A DNA stretch of 33,909 bases from an uncultured Spartobacteria bacterium. Its GTDB lineage: Bacteria > Verrucomicrobiota > Verrucomicrobiia > Chthoniobacterales > Terrimicrobiaceae. Numbering within the stretch: the stretch's first letter is position 1; each line of letters begins with the position of its first letter. The stretch is from contig CALFPA010000105.1 in the NCBI GenBank assembly GCA_937919825.1, positions 1-33,909 of the forward strand, given 5' to 3'. Under the pieces are notes generated by a model. That model made no database searches and was not told the origin of the DNA. It saw nothing but the letters and a program-made list of their open reading frames with translations. A program made the position numbers and the translations under genes. Below are positions 24,119 through 32,003 of the stretch, in pieces.

Positions 24119-24780
24119 AGGGTGTGATTTTCGATTGGGACGGAGTGGTCATCGATTCCTCCGCCGAGCACGAGCGGTCTTGGGAAATCCTCTCAGAAGA
24201 AATCTCTAGGCCGCTACCCGAAGGCCATTTCAAGCGGGGATTCGGAAAAAAGAACGAAGTCATCATTCCGGAAATCCTCGGTTGGGCAAAGGATGCTGCG
24301 GAGATTCCCAATCTCGCGGAACGCAAGGAGACGATCTACCGCGCCCTCGTCCGAGATCGCGGTGTCCAAATCCTCCCCGGAGCCCGCGAGTTGCTCGAGG
24401 CCCTTCGCTCCGAGAAAATTCCCCGCGCCATCGGATCCTCCACGCCCCGCCAAAATCTCGAAGCAATTTTTTCCGTTACGGGGCTCGGGGAATTTTTTGA
24501 TGCGGTTGTCTGTGGAGATGATGTCGCAAACGGCAAACCCGCGCCGGATGTTTTCCTGCTTGCCGCCCAAAAGCTCGCCCTGGCTCCTGCGGATTGCCTC
24601 GTGATCGAAGACGCCCACGCCGGCATCGAGGCCGCCCACCGTGCGGGAATCCCCGTTCTCGCCGTGGCCACGACGAACTCCCTCTCGGAATTGGATGCCG
24701 CCACCGGCGCCCTCGAGTCACTCGCCGGGGTGACCCCCTCCATGCTCCGTGAAATTCATTCGCGGGCCGCAGAGGGTTGA
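24115..24780 (+). CDS. HAD-superfamily hydrolase (phosphatase/phosphoglucomutase-like)
   Basis: This 221-residue subfamily IA HAD protein has the nucleophile motif FDWDGVV (Asp7, Asp9), GSSTPRQN (motif II), GKPAPDVFLLAA (motif III Lys) and VIEDAHAGIEAAHRAG (motif IV). The helical cap lies between residues 15 and 80. The pattern is like beta-phosphoglucomutases and phosphoglycolate phosphatases, so a sugar- or small-molecule phosphate is the likely substrate. It is the last gene of the dense forward block and is coupled to the M16 gene. Confidence 0.9.
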   Translation: MKGVIFDWDGVVIDSSAEHERSWEILSEEISRPLPEGHFKRGFGKKNEVIIPEILGWAKDAAEIPNLAERKETIYRALVRDRGVQILPGARELLEALRSEKIPRAIGSSTPRQNLEAIFSVTGLGEFFDAVVCGDDVANGKPAPDVFLLAAQKLALAPADCLVIEDAHAGIEAAHRAGIPVLAVATTNSLSELDAATGALESLAGVTPSMLREIHSRAAEG

Positions 24781-24827
24781 CTCTCTCGGCGCTCGTTTTC
24801 GCCCCTACGCACATCGTCAATTTGTTT

Positions 24828-24855
24828 TTGACACGAAAATTCGAACGGCTAGCTT
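24828..24855 (+). promoter_or_regulatory. candidate sigma-70-type promoter for the tRNA-Thr/tuf cluster
   Basis: TTGACA (24828-24833) matches the -35 consensus exactly. After 16 bp comes TAGCTT (24850-24855), a weak -10. The position, about 137 bp before tRNA-Thr in a 211-bp gap without a gene, suits the start of a strongly expressed stable-RNA/elongation-factor unit. The rest of the gap shows no clear feature. Confidence 0.45.
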
Positions 24856-24991
24856 CTGCCTTCCCATTGGATGGGGGAGATGACACCAACTGCTCGCCGA
24901 CTTGTGCGGGCGGTCAGCGTCCTCGCCTCCAACCACGGGAGACATAACCACGCGGATCGAAGCGCGAACGATGCGGCCCTAGCCGCCAGAT

Positions 24992-25067
<76 letters not shown>

Positions 25068-25108
25068 CCTTCCCTCGATCCTCAATAACCAAAAAATAAC
25101 AACCCAAG

Positions 25109-26293
25109 ATGGCTAAAGAACAGTTCCAGCGCACGAAACCACACGTCAACATCGGCACGATTGGCCATGTCGACCACGGCAAAACCACACTCACCGCAGC
25201 AATTACCACCGTTTTAGCAAAAAGCGGCGGCGCCACGGCCAAGAAATACGACGAAATCGACGCAGCTCCTGAAGAAAAAGAGCGCGGCATTACGATCAAT
25301 ACGGCCCACGTCGAATACGAGACCACAAATCGCCACTACGCCCATGTCGATTGCCCCGGCCACGCCGACTATGTCAAAAACATGATCACCGGCGCAGCCC
25401 AGATGGACGGCGCGATCCTCGTTTGCAGTGCTGCCGACGGCCCAATGCCTCAGACCCGTGAGCACATCCTTCTCGCCCGCCAGGTCGGCGTGCCTTCGAT
25501 CGTTGTTTTCATGAACAAGGTCGACATGGTTGACGACAAGGATCTCCTCGAACTCGTCGAGATGGAAATCCGCGAGCTTTTGAGCAAATACGAATTCCCA
25601 GGCGACGCCATTCCGATCGTCAAAGGTTCCGCGCTCAAAGCCCTCGAGGGCGACGCCACCTACGAAAAAGAAATCCTCAACCTCATGGCCGCCGTGGATG
25701 AATACATCCCCACGCCAGAGCGTCCAAAGGATCTGCCCTTCCTCATGCCCGTGGAAGATGTGTTCAACATCGAAGGTCGCGGCACTGTCGCCACCGGTCG
25801 TGTCGAGCGCGGCATCCTCAAGAAAATGGAGGAAGTCGAAATCGTCGGTCTCAAGCCAACAGCCAAGACGACCGTTACGGACATCGAAATGTTCCGCAAG
25901 CTCCTCGACAGCGCCGAAGCCGGTGACAATGTCGGCGTGCTTCTCCGCGGCACCAAGAAAGAAGACATCGAGCGCGGTCAGGTCATCGCCAAGCCCGGCT
26001 CGATCAAGCCGCACACCAAGTTCAAGGCCGAGGTCTATGTCCTCTCCAAAGACGAGGGTGGTCGCCACACTCCATTCTTCTCGAACTACCGCCCACAATT
26101 TTACTTCCGCACCACTGATGTGACCGGAACTGTCAAATTGCCAGAAGGTGTCGAAATGGTCATGCCTGGTGACAATGTTTCTGTGGAAGTCGAGCTCATC
26201 ACTCCGATCGCCATGGAGAAGACCATCCGCTTCGCGATCCGCGAAGGTGGCCGCACCGTGGGTGCCGGTCGCGTTGCCGACATTATCGCCTAA
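25109..26293 (+). CDS. tuf: translation elongation factor Tu
   Basis: This is a 394-residue full-length EF-Tu, which carries aminoacyl-tRNA to the ribosome. It has the P-loop GHVDHGKTT, switch region [29 protein letters not shown] and the beta-barrel domains 2 and 3 ([12 protein letters not shown].., [15 protein letters not shown] at the end). Codon use is noticeably more biased to C-ending codons, as expected for a highly expressed gene. It is flanked by tRNA-Thr and tRNA-Trp. Confidence 0.99.
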   Translation: MAKEQFQRTKPHVNIGTIGHVDHGKTTLTAAITTVLAKSGGATAKKYDEIDAAPEEKERGITINTAHVEYETTNRHYAHVDCPGHADYVKNMITGAAQMDGAILVCSAADGPMPQTREHILLARQVGVPSIVVFMNKVDMVDDKDLLELVEMEIRELLSKYEFPGDAIPIVKGSALKALEGDATYEKEILNLMAAVDEYIPTPERPKDLPFLMPVEDVFNIEGRGTVATGRVERGILKKMEEVEIVGLKPTAKTTVTDIEMFRKLLDSAEAGDNVGVLLRGTKKEDIERGQVIAKPGSIKPHTKFKAEVYVLSKDEGGRHTPFFSNYRPQFYFRTTDVTGTVKLPEGVEMVMPGDNVSVEVELITPIAMEKTIRFAIREGGRTVGAGRVADIIA

Positions 26294-26326
26294 GCGCCAA
26301 TCCATAGGCAGGATTTTTTAATCCAA

Positions 26327-26399
26327 AGGTCAGTAGCTCAATTGGTAGAGCAGCGGTCTCCAAAACCGCTTGTTGGGGGTTCGAGTCCCTCCTGACCTG
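26327..26399 (+). tRNA. tRNA-Trp (anticodon CCA)
   Basis: The acceptor AGGTCAG pairs with CTGACCT, the anticodon stem GCGGT/ACCGC closes the loop CTCCAAA, and the T-arm is GGGGGTTCGAGTCCCTC. The discriminator base is G, normal for tRNA-Trp. No CCA is encoded, unlike tRNA-Thr next door, so CCA must be added after transcription. It lies between tuf and secE, a common bacterial position. Confidence 0.97.
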
Positions 26400-26421
26400 T
26401 GGCGCCTTATCCAAAAAAACA

Positions 26422-26637
26422 ATGTTTTCCAAAGTCCGCAAATTCACTTCCGAGGTTCGTGTGGAACTCGGCAAGGCCACATGGCCTTGGGATCCGAATG
26501 AAAAGGGGTTCAAGCGTTTCAAGGAACTCTCCGACTCGACCGTCGTGGTTCTTGTCGCGATGCTGATCCTTGGCGGCTACATCGCTTTTTTCGATTTCAT
26601 CCTAATCAATGTCGTCGGATTTCTGACGAAGCCCTGA
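26422..26637 (+). CDS. secE: preprotein translocase subunit SecE
   Basis: This 71-residue short-form SecE has one membrane helix. The cytosolic amphipathic region contains FTSEVRVELGKATWPWD (conserved 'E..KV.WP' type pattern), and the helix is about residues 41-65 (VVVLVAMLILGGYIAFFDFI). It stabilises SecY in the Sec channel. nusG follows 26 bp downstream, the near-universal secE-nusG pairing. Confidence 0.95.
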   Translation: MFSKVRKFTSEVRVELGKATWPWDPNEKGFKRFKELSDSTVVVLVAMLILGGYIAFFDFILINVVGFLTKP

Positions 26638-26663
26638 ATCCCCCTCCGAATTACTTTTTTCCA

Positions 26664-27227
26664 ATGCCCATCGCCCCGAAAGACCAGTGGTATGTTGTTC
26701 ATGTGCTCTCCGGACAGGAGACCAAAGTTAAAGAAAACATCGACCGCCGCATCGCGACCGAGGAAATGGGCGACCATGTTTACGAGGTCCTGATCCCCAC
26801 CGAACGCATTCAAGAAATCAAGCGTGGTAAAAAAACCGAGACGACCCGCAAGTTTTTCCCCGGTTACATCATCGTCAACATGCACCTGCTCGATGAGAAC
26901 AACCAACTCATCGACAAGACTTGGTATTTCATTAAGGAAACCAATGGCGTCCTCGGATTCGCCGGCACCAAAGACCGTCCGATTCCCATGCGTCCAAAAG
27001 AGGTTGACGGTCTGCTCGCGCAGATTCGCGACCGCGAGGATTCGGTCAAACCCAAGATTCAATTCGAAGTGGGCGACAAAGTGAAAGTCGCCGATGGTCC
27101 GTTCCAAAACCAGAACGGCCTTGTGGAAGAAATCGATCCCGAGCGCGGCAAACTCCGCGTCTCCGTAAGTATCTTCGGCCGCGATACGCTCGTGGACCTC
27201 GAATACTGGCAGGTCGAGAAAGCCTGA
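26664..27227 (+). CDS. nusG: transcription termination/antitermination factor NusG
   Basis: This 187-residue NusG has an NGN domain (residues 5-115: WYVVHVLSGQETKVKENI, RKFFPGYIIVNM, GVLGFAG) and a C-terminal KOW domain (FEVGDKVKVADGPFQNQNG). It binds RNA polymerase, and Rho or ribosomal S10. In most bacteria rplK-rplA follows, but here a dispersed repeat and an unrelated peptidase gene follow. Confidence 0.98.
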   Translation: MPIAPKDQWYVVHVLSGQETKVKENIDRRIATEEMGDHVYEVLIPTERIQEIKRGKKTETTRKFFPGYIIVNMHLLDENNQLIDKTWYFIKETNGVLGFAGTKDRPIPMRPKEVDGLLAQIRDREDSVKPKIQFEVGDKVKVADGPFQNQNGLVEEIDPERGKLRVSVSIFGRDTLVDLEYWQVEKA

Positions 27228-27234
27228 TCCAAAC

Positions 27235-27284
27235 TGGAGGGACGACCTCCGTGTCGTCCCAAGCTTCAGGCGCGCCGGCGCCGT
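27235..27284 (+). repeat. R1 repeat copy b, downstream of nusG
   Basis: It reads TGGAGGGACGACCTCCGTGT, then CGTCCCAAGCTTCAGGCGCG and CCGGCGCCGT. It is the inverted equivalent of 12190-12240. The element contains internal dyads (GGAGG..CCTCC and GGCGC..GCGCC) that could form RNA hairpins at the nusG 3' end. It starts 8 bp after the nusG stop. Confidence 0.8.
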
Positions 27285-27356
27285 CCATGTAGTTCAGGCG
27301 TCCCGCTACCCCTCACGCTGGGAGGGGATATTGGTCAGCCCATCCGAGAATCATCC

Positions 27357-27385
27357 TTCAGAAAATACAAACACATCGTTCTAAT
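27357..27385 (+). promoter_or_regulatory. candidate promoter for the YugP-type peptidase gene
   Basis: TTCAGA (27357-27362) and TCTAAT (27380-27385) match the -35 and -10 consensus at 4 and 5 of 6 positions with ideal 17-bp spacing. The -10 lies 44 bp before the ATG at 27430. This suggests the gene is not simply read through from nusG. Confidence 0.5.
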
Positions 27386-27429
27386 TTTCGTAATTCCCAA
27401 ATCATCCCTCCTTTGCCATTTTCTCCACC

Positions 27430-28122
27430 ATGCTATTACCACTCCTTCTCTTCATCGGCACCCTTGGTTTGTCCTTCTGGGCCTCTGCGAGGGTGAAAAG
27501 CGTCTACCGCAAATACTCCCAAGAGCCTTCGCTTACCGGACTCACCGGCGCTCTAGCCGCCGCGCGCGTCCTTCAAGACGAGGGCGTCGATGGTGTCACA
27601 ATCGAGCCCTGCGAAGGGGAACTCACGGACCACTACGACCCCGCCCACCGTCGGCTCGTGCTGAGTGCAAACAACTACCACGGCACCTCCGTGGCCGCGC
27701 TCGCGGTGGCGGCTCACGAGGCCGGTCATGCTATCCAACACGCGAGAGCCTACGCGCCCTTGCATCTCCGCATGGCGGCCGTCGGCGCGACCCAGATTGC
27801 GAGCCAGTTGGTCATGTGGCTGCCCTTGATCGGTATGTTCACCGGCTTTGTAAACACCCACACCGGTATCGTCCTGATGGCAGTCGGTTGGGGAGTGATC
27901 ATGCTCTTCAATCTCGTGACCTTGCCTGTCGAGTTTGACGCCTCGGCTCGTGCCAAGGTCGCCCTACGCAACTCGGGAATCCTTGCAGCCATGCATGAGG
28001 AGGACGGAGTAAACCGAGTTCTTAAAGCCGCCGCCTGGACCTATGTAGCGGCCTTCATCACCTCGCTGGCCTACTTTCTATGGCATCTCCTGCCTCTCAT
28101 TCTGGGACGCCGCGAGGAATGA
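27430..28122 (+). CDS. YugP-type zinc metallopeptidase, membrane-bound
   Basis: This 230-residue membrane protein has the zinc motif HEAGH (residues 96-100) in AVAAHEAGHAIQHARAY, preceded by DHYDPAHRRLVLS, as in the YugP (Zn_peptidase_2) family. Membrane segments lie at about 1-20, 118-136, 145-165 and 205-225. The family is widespread but its substrates are poorly known; a membrane protein quality-control role is possible. It ends in a basic-acidic GRREE tail. It probably has its own promoter. Confidence 0.9.
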   Translation: MLLPLLLFIGTLGLSFWASARVKSVYRKYSQEPSLTGLTGALAAARVLQDEGVDGVTIEPCEGELTDHYDPAHRRLVLSANNYHGTSVAALAVAAHEAGHAIQHARAYAPLHLRMAAVGATQIASQLVMWLPLIGMFTGFVNTHTGIVLMAVGWGVIMLFNLVTLPVEFDASARAKVALRNSGILAAMHEEDGVNRVLKAAAWTYVAAFITSLAYFLWHLLPLILGRREE

Positions 28123-28173
28123 AGCCTCTCATTCACAGATCTCCGATCATCTAGAATCCCACCCTCCGGCGTG

Positions 28174-28839
28174 ATGTCCAATAACTCCCCCGATAACTCA
28201 AGCATCCACGATATCTTGAGCGACTGCGCGGATCGTGCGGCCGGGGAGGGGATTTTGCTCTCCGAGGCGTTGGACCGGATCGGTCCCCATGCGTTTTGTT
28301 TTGCCGCGATTTTGCTGGCAGTCCCGTTCATTCAGCCGGTGCCCCTGGGGCCGCTGACCATGATTTGCGGGGCGACCTTCGTTGCCTTGGGCTGGCAAAT
28401 GGCAAGAGGCAGAAACTCCCCGGCGCTTCCGAAATCCGCTGGAGGTCTTCGGATTCATGGTTACTTCTGGGTGGGTGTCGTTGGCTTCACGAAGCGAATC
28501 CTCTCGTTTTGCCAGCGATTCACACGCGTGCGGTTGAGCCATTGGGTGGAAGGAAAACGGGGGCGCCGCCTTGTCGGAGGTCTCATTCTGGTGGGAGGCG
28601 CTTTGCTGGCGATGCCCATGGCCAATCTCCCCCTCAATAATTTCTTCCCCGCGCTGATGATCTTTTTTGCCGCGCTGGCTTGGATCGAACGCGACGGGCT
28701 GATGGTCATCCTCTCTCTGGCTTGGGGGGGATTGACGATTTTGTATTTCGCCGCCGTCGGAGCCGCTCTTTGGTTTTTCGGCGCGAAGGCCGTCGACTGG
28801 ATGATGCCTGCAGCGACGGCTGCATTCTCCGAGAAATGA
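28174..28839 (+). CDS. ExoD-like exopolysaccharide synthesis protein
   Basis: This is a 221-residue membrane protein of the ExoD family. It has the N-terminal segment GEGILLSEALDRIGPHAFCF, AVPFIQPVPLGPLTM, LRIHGYFWVGVVG and several C-terminal helices (about 130-150, 150-167, 178-200). ExoD was named for alkali-sensitive exopolysaccharide mutants of rhizobia, and its molecular role is unclear. A GTG at 28171 directly precedes the ATG at 28174, so either could start. A 93-bp stretch without a clear gene separates it from murA. Confidence 0.87.
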   Translation: MSNNSPDNSSIHDILSDCADRAAGEGILLSEALDRIGPHAFCFAAILLAVPFIQPVPLGPLTMICGATFVALGWQMARGRNSPALPKSAGGLRIHGYFWVGVVGFTKRILSFCQRFTRVRLSHWVEGKRGRRLVGGLILVGGALLAMPMANLPLNNFFPALMIFFAALAWIERDGLMVILSLAWGGLTILYFAAVGAALWFFGAKAVDWMMPAATAAFSEK

Positions 28840-28932
28840 AACACAGCCGCAGTGCGCCCGATGAGTTGAAAAATCGGGACAAGGCGGCGGCTCCCGTCTA
28901 TCAAAGCGCGAGAAGATTCGTTATCGCGAAAC

Positions 28933-30192
28933 ATGGATAAAATTTTGGTTCACGGCGGACGCCGCCTGCGGGGGAGCGTCAAGATCAGCGGTTCAAAAAA
29001 CTCCGCCCTCCCGATCCTCGCGGCCACGCTTCTCACCAAGGAACCCTGCACCATTTCGCGCGTTCCCGACCTCAGCGACATCCACTACATGCTCACGATC
29101 CTGAGCGAACTCGGTTGTGAGGTGGAGCGTGCCAGTGGAACAGTCCAGATCCGCGCTGAGAAAATTCTCACCCACGCTCCCTACGACATTGTCCGGAAAA
29201 TGCGGGCCTCGGTTTGTATTCTGGGGCCCCTTCTCGGGCGCGAGCACGAGGCCACGGTCTCGCTGCCGGGTGGCTGTGTTATTGGCGACAGGCCAATCGA
29301 TCTTCATCTCCGAGGATTCGAGGCGTTGGGTGCGGCGGTAAGGGTTTCCGGCGGGAATGTGAAGGTGCTCGCTCCTCATTTGAAGGGCGCGAGGATTTCG
29401 CTGCGGAGTCATTTCGGTTCCACGGTTCTTGGAACGGGAAATGTGATGATGGCTGCGGTTTTGGCTGATGGCGTCACGGTGATCGACGGCGCAGCTGAAG
29501 AACCTGAGGTCGTGGACTTGGCGAATTTTCTGATCGCGATGGGTGCCAAGATCGAAGGCGCCGGCACGCGGAGCATAACAATCGAAGGGGTGAAAGAACT
29601 CCATGGCGCCGAGCACGAGGTGATCCCCGACCGCATCGAGGCGGGAACCTTCCTCGCAGCGGGTGCGATTTCTGGAGATGAGGTGACGGTTTCGCGAGTG
29701 AATCCCGTGCACTTGGAATCCGTCACCAGCCTGCTCGCAAATTCGGGTTTTGAAATTCTCTCGAATGGCAGTCAGGTCACGATCCGCCCTGGTGCCAAGC
29801 GCACCGCCTTGAAAATTGATGCCGTTCCATTCCCAGGTTTTCCCACCGACATGCAGGCACAGATGTGCGCGTTGATGGCGACGACCGAGGGAATCAGCGT
29901 GGTGAGCGATCATGTCTTTCCGCACCGGTTCATGCATGTGGCGGAGATGAAACGCATGGGGGCCGATATCGAACTCCAAGGCGGCACAGCTTTCATCAAA
30001 GGGGTGGCCCAACTCAGTGGTGCGCCAGTCATGGCGAGCGACCTCCGCGCCTCGGCCGCGCTGGTTCTTGCGGGCTTGCAGGCCGATGGAATCACCGAAG
30101 TGAATCGTGTTTACCATATCGACCGCGGCTATGAATCGATCGACGAAAAGCTCAACGAGCTCGGCGCAGAGATTGAACGGGTCAAGGCCTAG
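28933..30192 (+). CDS. murA: UDP-N-acetylglucosamine 1-carboxyvinyltransferase
   Basis: This 419-residue MurA catalyses the first committed step of peptidoglycan synthesis in the cytosol. It has SGSKNSALP with Lys22/Asn23, and PGGCVIGDRPID with Cys115, the residue alkylated by fosfomycin. IGGTAFIKG-like and RASAALVLAGL segments near the C-terminus are also typical. Cys rather than Asp at 115 predicts the normal fosfomycin-sensitive site. Length matches the family exactly. Confidence 0.98.
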   Translation: MDKILVHGGRRLRGSVKISGSKNSALPILAATLLTKEPCTISRVPDLSDIHYMLTILSELGCEVERASGTVQIRAEKILTHAPYDIVRKMRASVCILGPLLGREHEATVSLPGGCVIGDRPIDLHLRGFEALGAAVRVSGGNVKVLAPHLKGARISLRSHFGSTVLGTGNVMMAAVLADGVTVIDGAAEEPEVVDLANFLIAMGAKIEGAGTRSITIEGVKELHGAEHEVIPDRIEAGTFLAAGAISGDEVTVSRVNPVHLESVTSLLANSGFEILSNGSQVTIRPGAKRTALKIDAVPFPGFPTDMQAQMCALMATTEGISVVSDHVFPHRFMHVAEMKRMGADIELQGGTAFIKGVAQLSGAPVMASDLRASAALVLAGLQADGITEVNRVYHIDRGYESIDEKLNELGAEIERVKA

Positions 30193-30198
30193 GCCGGT

Positions 30199-30807
30199 TC
30201 AAAAAGCCAACACGCCCCACTCGTCGGGGCGATGAAATTTGGGAATCGGGTGGGGGGATGTTGTGGAAAGGACTGGCATTCGCCCGTCTTGAAACGCGTC
30301 ATACCGGCAGAAGGAAAACCGCCACCGTTCTCCATTCTCAATGGATGAACGATTCGTGATGACTCCGCAGGGGATCAAAGCCAAAACGATCCATCGACCG
30401 GATTCGATCCAAACGCGGCTTTCAAAAATCCCATCGGGGAGGATTTCGGATGGGGCGCCCACGGCGGAAAAGCCAAATTGTGTGCGGGTGTTCGTAGGTG
30501 TGACATGAAGCTCGCGATAATGGCTTTCACTTTCTGGCTTCAAAAAAATCTCAAACACATCGCCGAGTTCCCAAGTTCTCTGGTTGGGTTCGGTGACGCG
30601 GGTGAAAATGTCCAAATCTGGAATCGTCGCGAGAACGAGGAGTTGGTCTGCGACGCGTCCCACACGAACCTCCGCGCCGAGAAAATCCGGCTCCGGTTGG
30701 GGCAGCCAGGACTGGCCAAAGGCGATGGCAGGAGCTTTTACAAACGCCTTCAGGACCGATTCCAAATTCGAGCTGTCGAATTCGGGAAGAGTTTTGCAAG
30801 CGGTCAT
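30199..30807 (-). CDS. CBM9-like (carbohydrate-binding) domain protein
   Basis: This 202-residue protein without a signal peptide consists of one beta-sandwich like the CBM9/DOMON-type domains. Visible parts are the N-terminal FLGAEVRVGRVADQLLVLAT, the conserved WELGDVFEIFLKP followed by YRELHVTPTN, and WRFSFCRYDAF near the end. Similar domains bind sugar chain ends in xylanases, and here it stands alone. The ATG at 30807 follows a GTG at 30810. The start overlaps the stop of a degraded reading frame upstream (TGATG), which suggests it was once translated after an intact gene. It is convergent with murA. Confidence 0.75.
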   Translation of the reverse strand: MTACKTLPEFDSSNLESVLKAFVKAPAIAFGQSWLPQPEPDFLGAEVRVGRVADQLLVLATIPDLDIFTRVTEPNQRTWELGDVFEIFLKPESESHYRELHVTPTNTRTQFGFSAVGAPSEILPDGIFESRVWIESGRWIVLALIPCGVITNRSSIENGERWRFSFCRYDAFQDGRMPVLSTTSPHPIPKFHRPDEWGVLAF

Positions 30808-30914
30808 CACGGCTGGCTTTGCAGGATGATTGTTTCGTCGCGATACATGTCGTTGTTGGATCCCTGGAACTCGGCCTTCAGCCCGGGCAACCTTTGAAAA
30901 ACTAAATCAAGTAT
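30807..30914 (-). pseudogene. 3'-terminal remnant of a second copy of the secreted unknown gene
   Basis: In the frame ending at the TGA 30807-30809 the last 35 codons include LKAEFQGSNNDMYRDETI, closely matching LKAEFQASNKDMYRHETV at the end of the gene at 31272-32003. At the DNA level both share TTCGT.GCGATACATGTC. Similarity fades upstream of about 30914. No start or N-terminal part of the gene is found, so this is a fragment. Confidence 0.75.
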
Positions 30915-31271
30915 GGGGTTTGTTTGAATTCCAAAGACAATTACCGAAAGCAGGACTCGCTTGTCCTTCTTATTGGATTCGGTGGTTCGCACTGGAAGTC
31001 CGGTTGTGCCAACCGGACAATCCGATGGTGCCATTGGTTCATTATGTTACGGGCTCGGGCATCGTTGTTGCGGCGGCATCGCCTTACGAAAACATGCTGG
31101 AGGGATGACCTCCGTGTCATCCCATTTTTGCGACGAAGCCGCCATTGTATCGCAGACGGCGCTGCGCGCCTGAAGCTTGGGCGCCGACGGAGCATCGCCC
31201 TCCAATTGTTGGTGCCGAATGAGCGATGGACGCGGCTGGCTTTGCGGCGTGGGTCATTCGGGTCGGTCGCT
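30915..31271. repeat. non-coding decayed region with an inverted hairpin and R1 repeats
   Basis: I see no credible gene here. Bases 30998-31018 form a perfect 8-bp hairpin (GTCCGGTT-GTGCC-AACCGGAC). Bases 31098-31124 (TGGAGGGATGACCTCCGTGT..) are a left R1 half, and 31157-31205 (CGGCGCTGCGCGCCTGAAGC, TTGGGCGCC.., CCCTCCAA) an R1 copy in the opposite orientation. Together these give an imperfect inverted-repeat element of about 108 bp. It separates the broken secreted-protein gene from its duplicated 3' end. Confidence 0.7.
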
Positions 31272-31502
31272 TTACTCGGCGCTCGGGGATTTTTCCGCGC
31301 TCTTCAGAACAACCGTTTCGTGGCGATACATGTCTTTGTTAGAGGCCTGAAACTCCGCCTTCAGGCGCACTTTGATTTTCGAAACATCCACGATTTCCCA
31401 GCCCTCGAAGCGAAGTTGTCCGCCCTGGCCTTCGTTGTGTTGAACGCCGATGAGTAAATGCCTGGCATCGTCATGCACCTTGCCCGTGGTTGTTTTTGGC
31501 TC
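31272..31502 (-). pseudogene. 3' part of the secreted unknown gene, cut off by an in-frame TAA
   Basis: Directly after the TAA at 31503-31505 the same frame continues EPKTTTGKVHDDARHLLIGV.., GWEIVDVSKIKVRLKAEFQ.. and stops with TAA at 31272. The continued frame without any indel, and the match of its end to the remnant at 30807-30914, indicate that it is the natural C-terminal part of the gene at 31503-32003. A single base change in a Tyr-type codon would create the stop. Expression would need readthrough. Confidence 0.75.
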
Positions 31503-32003
31503 TTAGTAGAAAGTGCGAAGGCTGCTCTCCCGGGAATCGGCGGCGTGCAATTTGGGATCCAGATAAACCACTGAGCCGTCTTCCAGCACGAGTCGGATGT
31601 CCGGATAACCGCTGCGCTGCTCCTCGCCCGCAGAGGTTTTCGGGATGCCACAGGTCCATCCACCCACGCCTGCGCATTGTGCCAAAAGCTCGTCTTCGAT
31701 GAACCGGCTGGCCTCGTTGATGCGCCCTGCCGAATGGATCGGGTGGGACGGCTCGTTCAGCTTGGCGAGGGTTTGGTTGAGGATGACAGCGAATTTTTCG
31801 AGCCACGGTTTATCGGTGGCAGGATCGACAGGGATGATTTTTTTGCCGGTGGTGGCGGAGAGGACTTCGCTGAAAGCGATGCCCCGCAGGTCTCGGTCTT
31901 TCTGAAGAAGCCAGCCGATAAACTCGGTGGCGTCGGATTTTTTCTCGTCCGCAAAAAGCGGTGAGGCGGCGATCAGAGCCAGCGTGATTGCCGCCCGGAG
32001 CAT
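31503..32003 (-). CDS. secreted protein of unknown function, nonsense-truncated, PD-(D/E)xK-like pattern
   Basis: This is a 166-residue frame with a signal peptide (MLRAAITLALIAASPLFA). The mature part has SDATEFIGWLLQKDRDLRGI, then Cys-containing CAGVGGWTCG, then GYPDIRLVLEDGSVVYLDPKL. The order PD..(about 14)..DxK resembles the active site of PD-(D/E)xK nuclease folds, but this is an inference from spacing alone. The frame ends at a TAA after SLRTFY, with the missing C-terminal 77 residues continuing in the same frame. The ATG at 32003 shares a base with the oprB stop (TGATG), so it is in an operon with the porin gene. Confidence 0.7.
   Translation of the reverse strand: MLRAAITLALIAASPLFADEKKSDATEFIGWLLQKDRDLRGIAFSEVLSATTGKKIIPVDPATDKPWLEKFAVILNQTLAKLNEPSHPIHSAGRINEASRFIEDELLAQCAGVGGWTCGIPKTSAGEEQRSGYPDIRLVLEDGSVVYLDPKLHAADSRESSLRTFY

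Noticed and set aside
25214-26305. 363-codon open frame on the minus strand
   Set aside because: It is antisense to tuf and is a product of the strong codon bias of that gene.
30924-31457. 177-codon open frame on the plus strand in the degraded region
   Set aside because: It crosses R1 repeats and the antisense of the broken secreted-protein gene, with no motif or ribosome-binding site.
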